From JAJZRV01 sp027442615 (GTDB lineage: Bacteria; Pseudomonadota; Gammaproteobacteria; Burkholderiales; Ferrovaceae), in contig DAIBBI010000044.1 of NCBI GenBank assembly GCA_027442615.1, forward strand, positions 1 through 38,580: DNA of 38,580 nucleotides, read 5' to 3'. The notes beneath the pieces are model-generated. The model did not search any database. It was given only the letters and a program-made list of their open reading frames with translations, and had not been told where the DNA came from. Each line of letters starts with the position of its first letter. The first letter of the stretch is position 1. A program made the translations under genes and the position numbers. Below are positions 16,816 through 23,682 of the stretch, in pieces.

Positions 16816-19499
16816 GTCCTAACGCCGCACTCCATCCCCAAGTCTCCGCGGTGGTCGAGGCCTGCGCCGGTAGTGGAAAAACATGGATGCTGGTCTCGAG
16901 GATATTGCGCCTGCTGCTGGCCGGCATTCCGCCTGCCGACATTCTGGCGATCACCTTTACGCGCCTTGCCGCACGCGAGATGGAAGAACGCCTTGTGAAC
17001 TGGTTGAAATTTCTGGCACTGAAACCGGACGAGGCGGTGGTTGACTTTCTGAGGGAGCGCGGCCTCTCCGAGTCTGAATCGCGCCAAGCCCTGCCGCTGG
17101 CCCGTGGTTTGTTTGAAACATATTTGCTGGCCAGCCCCACGGTCACCTTATGCACCTTTGACGTCTGGTTTCTGAGACTGCTGCAGCACGCGCCTTTGTC
17201 CGGCAATTTGAGACGCGACAGCACCCCCGGTCCGGATTCGCAAAGGGTGCGCCAGGAAGCATGGCAGCAGTTGCTGCGCAGCAATGCGGCTGCGCATCCG
17301 GGTAGCGTGGGAGCTTCGCTGGAATGGCTGTTCAGGCATGAAGGCTTATTCAACACTCGCAATTGGATACTGTCCTTTGCCGACTGGCGCGCGGAGTGGT
17401 GGGCCTTCACGGAAGGACAGTCTGATCCGGTAACCTATGCCACGCGCGCCTTGCAGCATGAGTTGGGGGTGGATCCTGAAGAGGACGTGGCAGCAGGGCT
17501 GCTGGCTGACCCCGGGTTTGGCATTGCGCACCGCACGCTGGCGGAGGTTCTGTCCAAGGGCAGTGCCGCGCTCAACGCTGTGGGTGTGGCGTTGCTGGAG
17601 GCGGTTTCTGCCGCCGATCCACTCAAAGCGCTGGCAGATGTGATGCTGGTGCGCGTGGGCACGCCGCGCCAAAACATCCTGAAAGCGGCCCGGGCTGCGG
17701 GCGATGACGCACTCGCTGCACATACCCTGGTACTGCAGCAGTTGATACGGGCACGGCATCAGGTACTGGAACAGGTTTCGTTGCGTACCAACGATCACCT
17801 GTTCCGAACCGGGCAAGCCTATCTCGAAACCCTGATGACGCTGATGCAAAACCGACGAGAAGCAGGGTTTCAGGACATCCAGTGGTCTGTATGCACCATG
17901 CTGGAGTCTTCCGAACAGGCCGAGTATCTGCAATATCGCCTGGATGCCCGGTATCGCCATTTGCTGCTGGATGAGTTCCAGGACACCAGCCCGCTGCAAT
18001 GGCGTACCCTGAAGACCTGGCTGCAAGCCGCGCGCGATGCAGGACATGTGCCCACGGTATTCCTGGTGGGTGATCCAAAGCAGGCCATCTATCGTTTTCG
18101 ACGGGCCGATCCGCGCCTGTTTGACGAGGCCGCGGCTTATCTCGAAGCAGAGTGGGGCGCACTGCGCGTCTCGCTTAATCAGTCGCGGCGTAGCGGCCCC
18201 GCCATTATCGGTCTCGTCAATCGGTTGTTTGGCGGGTTGCCAGATTTTGGGCATTTCAGTCCGCATGAGGTTGCTCCGGGTGCTGCCCGCGATGCCGTGG
18301 AGCTACTCGAATCCGATGAAGTCCCCGAAGCCGGAAGCGTTTCCAGCCCTTCCGGGGGCATGCGCAATCCCCTGGAAACCCCCCGTAGCATGCCTGCAGA
18401 AACCCGCGAAGCCTGGGAAGGAAAGGCTTTTGCCGAGCAGATTACGCAATGGGTGGGGCCCGATGGTTTGATCGTGCAAGACCCGCATGTCGGAAAGCGC
18501 CCTGCGCGGTATGGGGACATCATCGTTCTGGTGCGCCGCCGCGTCCTTCTCGAGCCTTATGAGAGGGCCTTGCGCGCTGCGCGAATCCCCTACCTGACGC
18601 GGCAACGAGGCGGCTTGTTGGGGACGCTGGAAGTCCGTGACATGCGGCAGCTGCTGCGGTTTCTGGTAAATCCCCAGGATAACCTGGCCCTGGCGCAGGT
18701 GTTGCGCTCCCCCATTTTTGGGGCTGGGGATGAAGACTTGCTGGTGTTGGCGCAATGGCCCCACTGGTGGTCTGCATTGCAACAGCCGCATGAATCGATG
18801 GCATTGGGCGAGGCCCGACGGCAGTTGTCGGAGTGGATGTTGTGGGCCACGCGCTTGCCGGTGCATGACCTGCTCGATCGAGTTCTCGGTGAATCAGACT
18901 TGGTGGAGCGCTACCAGCGGCATGTACCTGCGGCATTGCAAGCCTCTGTGGAGGCCAATCTTCACGCGTTCCTGGAGCAGGCGCTCAATCTGGACAGCGG
19001 GCGCTACCCCAGCCTTTCCAGGTTTCTGCAGGAACTCGATGACCTCGAAGCCTTTGAGCAGGATGCGCCAGATGAAGGTGGCTTGGGGGCAGTGGGTAAT
19101 GCGGTGCGCATCATGACGATTCATGCAGCCAAGGGCCTGGAGGCCCCCGTGGTGTGGTTGCTTGAACCACGTGAGTATCGAAAACGTGCAGACGCTGGGC
19201 AATGGTTTGTGGATTGGCCACCTGGAGAGGATCGCCCCCAGCATTTTTCACTGATTCCGTCGAAGGATGAGTTAGGCCCAGCGAGGTTGTTGCGACTGGA
19301 ACAGGAAAAACGCCTGGATCAGCGGGAAGACCACAACCTGCTTTATGTGGCGCTGACGCGCGCCCGCCAGTTGCTTGTGGTCAGTGGACGGGCGGAGCCG
19401 GAGGCCAGCGCCTGGTTCAAACAGGTGTGTGCTGCAGCAGCGCCAGAGATTACAGTCCGCCGTGCTGCTGTGCGACCATGCAGTAAATCATCGGAATAG
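16812..19499 (+). CDS. UvrD/RecB-family helicase, AddA-like, without C-terminal nuclease domain
   Basis: SF1A helicase of 895 residues. Motif I ACAGSGKT is at residues 17-24, motif II DEFQDTS near 385, motif III VGDPKQAIYRFR near 418, motif IV NQSRRSGP near 456, motif V TIHAAKGLE near 772 and motif VI LLYVALTRAR near 843. Only about 45 residues follow motif VI, whereas AddA and RecB carry a further nuclease domain of some 300 residues. The partner nuclease gene overlaps by four bases (ATGA), which also decides the start at 16812 over the in-frame GTG at 16782. The last 50 bases overlap the convergent membrane-protein gene. The protein may be a naturally short form or one that lost its end. 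Confidence 0.87.
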   Translation: MSPNAALHPQVSAVVEACAGSGKTWMLVSRILRLLLAGIPPADILAITFTRLAAREMEERLVNWLKFLALKPDEAVVDFLRERGLSESESRQALPLARGLFETYLLASPTVTLCTFDVWFLRLLQHAPLSGNLRRDSTPGPDSQRVRQEAWQQLLRSNAAAHPGSVGASLEWLFRHEGLFNTRNWILSFADWRAEWWAFTEGQSDPVTYATRALQHELGVDPEEDVAAGLLADPGFGIAHRTLAEVLSKGSAALNAVGVALLEAVSAADPLKALADVMLVRVGTPRQNILKAARAAGDDALAAHTLVLQQLIRARHQVLEQVSLRTNDHLFRTGQAYLETLMTLMQNRREAGFQDIQWSVCTMLESSEQAEYLQYRLDARYRHLLLDEFQDTSPLQWRTLKTWLQAARDAGHVPTVFLVGDPKQAIYRFRRADPRLFDEAAAYLEAEWGALRVSLNQSRRSGPAIIGLVNRLFGGLPDFGHFSPHEVAPGAARDAVELLESDEVPEAGSVSSPSGGMRNPLETPRSMPAETREAWEGKAFAEQITQWVGPDGLIVQDPHVGKRPARYGDIIVLVRRRVLLEPYERALRAARIPYLTRQRGGLLGTLEVRDMRQLLRFLVNPQDNLALAQVLRSPIFGAGDEDLLVLAQWPHWWSALQQPHESMALGEARRQLSEWMLWATRLPVHDLLDRVLGESDLVERYQRHVPAALQASVEANLHAFLEQALNLDSGRYPSLSRFLQELDDLEAFEQDAPDEGGLGAVGNAVRIMTIHAAKGLEAPVVWLLEPREYRKRADAGQWFVDWPPGEDRPQHFSLIPSKDELGPARLLRLEQEKRLDQREDHNLLYVALTRARQLLVVSGRAEPEASAWFKQVCAAAAPEITVRRAAVRPCSKSSE

Positions 19500-20037
19500 A
19501 CAGCATCGTATTGATGCGCGAAGTGATCATCGCGAGCCGGACGGCCCGTGCTTTTTCGGAAATTTCCACCGGGACGAGCCCCAGAGCCTTTTTCTGCATG
19601 GGCCAAATAATGAACCACACGTTAAATGCCATGATCAGACCCAGCCACATACCGATGCCGATGGCCACGAACGGTTCCATCAATGCCAGGGCGGGCATGA
19701 TGTAACCGTTCATGGAAGCCAGGCCCAACCCCATAACGACCGTGACCAGTGCAGCGTAGCGAAACCAGAGCAGGGCACAGGGGGCGATCACCCTGGTGAT
19801 TGCGGGCTTGTGTTCGTCCGCAATCTTGGGCATGGAGGGGATCTGCACGAAATTGAAGTACCACAGCAGTCCCACCCACATGATGGCTGCAGTGACGTGC
19901 ATCCACCGGAAAGCGAACATCCACCAGGCGTGCGACTCCAGGTTGACCGCAGGACTGCCAGCCAATATTACGATGAGTAATAGCAGCACCAGCCCTGCAA
20001 CAATGGTTCTGCCTAACGATTGAAACAGGATTTGCAT
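19450..20037 (-). CDS. Membrane protein of the Urate_ox_N (PuuD N-terminal) family
   Basis: Membrane protein of 195 residues with about five transmembrane segments. Conserved-looking stretches such as FRWMHVTAAIMWVGLLWYF, a Met-Pro-Lys-Ile loop and FNVWFIIWPMQKKALG match what I recall of the membrane domain of PuuD-type urate hydroxylases. Here it stands alone, without the cytochrome c domain, so urate oxidation should not be assumed. Standalone copies are common in betaproteobacteria and are often misnamed. Histidines in the helices would allow haem binding, but this is speculation. It lies 33 bases after sodB on the same strand. Its 3' end overlaps the helicase gene by 50 bases. Confidence 0.7.
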   Translation of the reverse strand: MQILFQSLGRTIVAGLVLLLLIVILAGSPAVNLESHAWWMFAFRWMHVTAAIMWVGLLWYFNFVQIPSMPKIADEHKPAITRVIAPCALLWFRYAALVTVVMGLGLASMNGYIMPALALMEPFVAIGIGMWLGLIMAFNVWFIIWPMQKKALGLVPVEISEKARAVRLAMITSRINTMLSIPMIYCMVAQQHGGL

Positions 20038-20070
20038 GGCAGGATTATCGAATCTGCATCGGTCTCCGGG

Positions 20071-20658
20071 TTAACCTGAAAAATTCCTTGTGGCGAAATC
20101 CCAGTTCACGAGGTGACTCAGAAAAGTTTCAACAAACTTGGGGCGCAGGTTGCGGTAGTCGATGTAGTAAGCGTGCTCCCAAACGTCGATGCATAAGAGC
20201 GCCTTGTCACCGGTGGTCAATGGGGTGCCGGCGGCACCCATGTTGACGATGTCAACGGCCCCATCCGCTTTTTTGACCAGCCAGGTCCAGCCCGAGCCAA
20301 AGTTGCCGACGGCGGAGGTTTGGAAGGCCTTCTTGAATTCGTCGATGGATCCCCATTTCCTGTTGATGGCTTCCGCCAGTGGGCCGCTGGGGGCGCCGCC
20401 GCCGTTTGGCTTCATGCAGCTCCAAAAGAAGGTGTGGTTCCAGACTTGTGCGGCATTGTTGTAGATGCCGCCAGCGGGTGCCTTCTTGACGATGGTTTCG
20501 AGATCGAGGGATTCGAATTCCGTGCCCTTGATCAAATTGTTCAGGTTTACGACGTAGGCGTTATGGTGCTTGGCGTAGTGATATTCAAACGTCTCTTTGC
20601 TCATATGGGGGGCGAGAGCATCCAGGGCATAGGGTAGTGGGGGCAGTTGGTGTTCCAT
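20071..20658 (-). CDS. sodB: Superoxide dismutase, Fe-type
   Basis: Cytoplasmic enzyme of 195 residues that dismutes superoxide. Metal ligands are His27 (YHYAKHH region), His75 (NHTFFW), Asp158 and His162 (DVWEHAYYIDY). The overall pattern (PLPYALDALAPHMS start, GSGWTWLV, single-subunit length of about 193) fits the iron enzyme SodB better than the manganese one, although metal choice is not certain from sequence. GAGGAG lies seven to eight bases before the ATG at 20658. A plausible promoter sits at 20789-20761. The membrane-protein gene follows and may be co-transcribed. Confidence 0.95.
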   Translation of the reverse strand: MEHQLPPLPYALDALAPHMSKETFEYHYAKHHNAYVVNLNNLIKGTEFESLDLETIVKKAPAGGIYNNAAQVWNHTFFWSCMKPNGGGAPSGPLAEAINRKWGSIDEFKKAFQTSAVGNFGSGWTWLVKKADGAVDIVNMGAAGTPLTTGDKALLCIDVWEHAYYIDYRNLRPKFVETFLSHLVNWDFATRNFSG

Positions 20659-20760
20659 CCTGTTTTCTCCTCAAGAGGTGAGTATCGACAACAGGGAAAG
20701 ATACCACAAAGAGTTGGCTGCGGATATTGGAGTGTTTCTAAAATGCGTATAACCATATGA

Positions 20761-20789
20761 AAAATATTTACATTCTAAATTGATGGCAA
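20761..20789 (-). promoter_or_regulatory. Putative sigma-70 promoter of sodB
   Basis: On the minus strand TTGCCA (20789-20784) is separated by 17 bases from TATTTT (20766-20761), in an AT-rich stretch about 100 bases upstream of the sodB start. Spacing is ideal and each box has four consensus matches. Confidence 0.35.
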
Positions 20790-20833
20790 CGCTGCCCGAT
20801 GGCATTCAAATAACGGGTAATGTTTGTTGTTCT

Positions 20834-20855
20834 CAGGCAGTCATGCCAATGCCTG
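20834..20855 (+). repeat. Inverted repeat in the leader of the virB8-like gene
   Basis: Arms CAGGCA and TGCCTG (six bases, ten-base spacer) lie 37 bases upstream of the virB8-like ATG. The 234-base spacer between sodB and this gene (20659-20892), the largest in the window, otherwise holds only the sodB promoter candidate and two copies of GATGGCA (20782 and 20798). Operator or hairpin, unproven. Confidence 0.3.
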
Positions 20856-20892
20856 CGTGCTGAAATGAAGCCTCGTATTGGAGGATTCGTTT

Positions 20893-21621
20893 ATGCCAAA
20901 GGGAGTTTTCCGATTTCTTGCGAAAGGACGCCAGGCCCAGGACCCAACAGATGAAACGCCTCCTGCCGGTGCGCCTCCCTTCGCGCACGTGAAGCCGGCA
21001 CGGCTTTGGTTTGAAGCGCAAGGCGCTCCGGTCGTGGAACGCAATCGTTACTTCATCATTTGTCTGGGATTGCTATTGGCTTTGGCGGCAGCCTGTATTG
21101 CCCTGGCAATGATGGCGCCGCTCAAGACGGTGGTGCCGTTTGTGCTCGAGAAAGTCGAGGAGGGTGCAGTGGTCCCGGCCCCGATGGCGGCACAACAGTA
21201 CCAACCTGGCGTTCCGGAAAAACGCTACTTCATTGCCCAATGGGCTCGGCAGTTATTGACGCTCGACTCCCATCTGACTGAGCAGTATTTGTCCGAGGCC
21301 TATCGGGTTACTCGTGGCAAGGCCACAGTTGAGTTCACCGACTGGATCCAGCGGGCGGCTCCCATGGCCGAACTCAAGCGTGACCCCACGCTTACCCGTG
21401 CGGTGGCCATTTCCAGTGTTTCGCTGATTCAAGATCAGGTGGCGTTGGTTCGGGTGACCGCAGAGCGTCGCAATGCCGGCAATCCCATTGCCAATCGAGA
21501 AAAATTTGTCCTGACCATCCATTTCACCACGGTGCCTCCCAAGTCGGAAGAGGAACTCCTCAGCAACCCCGTGGGGCTTTTTGTGACCCATTTCCTGGTG
21601 AATACCGATCTGGAGAAATGA
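20893..21621 (+). CDS. VirB8/TrbF-like type IV secretion inner-membrane protein
   Basis: Bitopic inner-membrane protein of 242 residues. A cytoplasmic N-terminus of about 52 residues leads into one transmembrane helix at residues 53-75 and a periplasmic domain. Features of VirB8/TrbF are the NRYF.. segment before the helix, the PFV.EK sequence just after it, and the long periplasmic part with a beta-rich VRVTAERR...FVLTIHF end. In type IV secretion systems this protein docks the core complex on the inner membrane. GGAGG sits eight bases before the ATG at 20893, which decides that start over an in-frame TTG at 20878. VirB9-like and VirB10-like genes follow on the same strand, but no other secretion genes do. 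Confidence 0.83.
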   Translation: MPKGVFRFLAKGRQAQDPTDETPPAGAPPFAHVKPARLWFEAQGAPVVERNRYFIICLGLLLALAAACIALAMMAPLKTVVPFVLEKVEEGAVVPAPMAAQQYQPGVPEKRYFIAQWARQLLTLDSHLTEQYLSEAYRVTRGKATVEFTDWIQRAAPMAELKRDPTLTRAVAISSVSLIQDQVALVRVTAERRNAGNPIANREKFVLTIHFTTVPPKSEEELLSNPVGLFVTHFLVNTDLEK

Positions 21622-21623
21622 TC

Positions 21624-22418
21624 ATGCGGCACTGGGATGAGATGCTCGTGGCGCTTGTTTTGATCGGGCTGATGCTGTCCTTCTCTCCTGCGCGCGCTGG
21701 CGTCGAAGTGCTTTCACCCGCCAGCGATCCGCGTATGGCGGTGTATCGCTACGATGCCAATACCACATTCACCATTCTGACGCTCCCGGGGGTGCCTACG
21801 GACATCCAATTGGCACCCGATGAGAAGATCACCGGATTGGCGCTGGGAGATACGCTCCAGTGGATGGTAGAGGAACTTCCGGGGCATCTTTTCATCAAGC
21901 CGCTCAAGGTGGATTTATTTACCGCAGGAACCCTGGTCACCGACCGTCGCGTTTACCAACTACTCTTTAAAAGTACGTCGAGTCAGGGGCGCTGGCTTCA
22001 AAAAGTCTCTTGGAGCAATACCGACGCCCCGGCGGGCAAAGAATCGGGCGAAGGCGCACCTGGGTCACCACTTGCCGTCGAGTGGCTCTCTGCCGATGCG
22101 CTGGATCCGGCCCGCCTGAATTTTGGGTACGACATTGAAGGCGAAGGAGATTTTCGCCCTGTTACGGTTTTTGACAATGGACGCTTTACCTGGATCAAAG
22201 TACGCACGCCGCAAGCCTTGCCCGCCCTGTTCATGGTGGATGATGGCGCGGCAGTGCTGGTCAATTACATCATCAAAGGGGAATACTTTGTCGTGCAGCG
22301 ACTGATGCAGGAAATCCTCCTCAAGCTTGGGAATGTTGAGGTTCGGGTGATCAATCGAAAGTACGCCAAAAGATCGGGCAGGCAGGAAGGATCGGACAGC
22401 TCTCTGGGCATACAGTGA
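21624..22418 (+). CDS. VirB9/TrbG/CagX-like type IV secretion outer-membrane-complex protein
   Basis: Secreted protein of 264 residues. The signal peptide MRHWDEMLVAL...SPARA is cleaved at about residue 25. The N-terminal domain has the family's DPRMAVYRYDANT opening and IQLAPDEKITGLALGD segment. The C-terminal domain has NFGYDIEGE, VFDNGRFTWIKV and a VNYIIKGEYFVVQRL end. In canonical systems VirB9 joins VirB7 and VirB10 in the outer-membrane core complex. No VirB7 lipoprotein gene is seen here. I prefer the ATG at 21624, eight bases after GGAG. An ATG at 21618, which overlaps the previous stop as ATGA, is only two bases from that site and adds two residues. Confidence 0.83.
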   Translation: MRHWDEMLVALVLIGLMLSFSPARAGVEVLSPASDPRMAVYRYDANTTFTILTLPGVPTDIQLAPDEKITGLALGDTLQWMVEELPGHLFIKPLKVDLFTAGTLVTDRRVYQLLFKSTSSQGRWLQKVSWSNTDAPAGKESGEGAPGSPLAVEWLSADALDPARLNFGYDIEGEGDFRPVTVFDNGRFTWIKVRTPQALPALFMVDDGAAVLVNYIIKGEYFVVQRLMQEILLKLGNVEVRVINRKYAKRSGRQEGSDSSLGIQ

Positions 22419-22455
22419 AAGCCGCAAATCTTGGGCAATGGGGTAGTGAGAGGTC

Positions 22456-23682
22456 ATGACGATGGGCGGTGGGTGGGAAGAATCAGATCAGGCGTATCCA
22501 GAACGCCCCATGGGCAAGGTGCGTCGTAACCTGCACTGGATGGTGGCAGGGGGACTGGGATTGGGCGTCATCGTGGGGTTTGCCATCCAGGGTTCGCTCT
22601 TTTCCAAAGTGGATGCCCATCCAGGCCCGCAATCCTTGCCGGAGGACAATCCCGTGGTGTTGGGGCAGGAGCCCTCCATGAGTGGGTTACGCCAGGAATT
22701 GCTGCGACAGCAATCGGCAGAATCGGTACCAGAGCCAGCGCGCCAGGTAGCCGAAGCCGTACAGGAATCGCGGCACATAGAGCGCCTCGAGTCTGAAAAA
22801 CACGAGGCACTGGTGGCCGGAAGTCGGATGCTGGCCATCAACCGGTCCGCGGAAATCGCGCCCGCCTCAAATGTGGCCCTACCGGTGGCGTCTCCTTCCA
22901 GCGGGCGCGACAGCGCATCGTCCGACACGGCGGGCGTTGCCGAGTCTCTGAGCAGACGATTGCCGCCGGGAATTTCTGCGTTGCCAGCGGGACTGGCACT
23001 GCGCGATCCGCTCCGGGCCCGCACTGGGGAGGCTTCAGATTCGGCAGCGCCTGCCAAACCTGCACGCGCCCAGACCCCGATTGTCCCCGTCAAGCCCAGC
23101 AGCCAGCGGCAAGTGATGGAGGGTTCACTGATTCCGGCGGTGTTGCTCACCCAGGTCAACAGCGATTTGCCCGGCATGCTCACGGCTCAGGTCACTGAAG
23201 ACGTCTACGATTCCATTCATGGCAATTATTTGGCCATACCAAAAGGCAGTCGGGTGATCGGCGAATACAACACGCGCGTGCTCCCGGGGCAGGAGCGAAT
23301 CATGGCCATGTTTCATCGCTTGATTCTGCCCGGTGGCGAGAGTTTTAACCTGGATGACATGCAGGCTGCAGATCGGGCGGGTCAGTCCGGCATGAAGGAT
23401 GAAGTGGACAATCGGTTCTGGACGCGTTTAGGAGGGCAGTTCATGACGGCGGGGCTTGCCAGGATCATTTCGCCGCCGGAAGGTGGGGTCACCATTCTCG
23501 GCGGGGCGGGTAATTCACTTGCTGGGGACGCGGCAGGACAGATCCTGGTGAACACTGCTGCCGTGGGTTTTGCTGGGAACGCGGCCTTGGGCCCGGTAAT
23601 CGTCATCAAGCGGGGCTACCCCTTCGTGATCATGGTGAACCGGGACATGGATTTCTCCACTTTGGGCGTCCATGCGCGTTAA
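22456..23682 (+). CDS. VirB10/TrbI-like type IV secretion trans-envelope protein
   Basis: Protein of 408 residues that should span the envelope. A short cytoplasmic N-terminus precedes one transmembrane helix at about residues 27-48. A low-complexity periplasmic linker rich in Ala, Ser, Glu and Pro (about 50-215) follows, then the TrbI/VirB10 barrel domain (about 216-405). That domain shows GSLIPAVLLT, LAIPKGSRVIGEY, the GLARIISPP antenna region and the VIVIKRGYPFVIMVNRDM end. The linker is less strictly Pro-rich than in plasmid systems. It starts 37 bases after the virB9-like gene, with GAGAGG upstream. Its stop overlaps the stop of the convergent permease gene by four bases. No VirB4, VirB11, VirD4, VirB6 or pilin gene is adjacent. 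Confidence 0.87.
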   Translation: MTMGGGWEESDQAYPERPMGKVRRNLHWMVAGGLGLGVIVGFAIQGSLFSKVDAHPGPQSLPEDNPVVLGQEPSMSGLRQELLRQQSAESVPEPARQVAEAVQESRHIERLESEKHEALVAGSRMLAINRSAEIAPASNVALPVASPSSGRDSASSDTAGVAESLSRRLPPGISALPAGLALRDPLRARTGEASDSAAPAKPARAQTPIVPVKPSSQRQVMEGSLIPAVLLTQVNSDLPGMLTAQVTEDVYDSIHGNYLAIPKGSRVIGEYNTRVLPGQERIMAMFHRLILPGGESFNLDDMQAADRAGQSGMKDEVDNRFWTRLGGQFMTAGLARIISPPEGGVTILGGAGNSLAGDAAGQILVNTAAVGFAGNAALGPVIVIKRGYPFVIMVNRDMDFSTLGVHAR

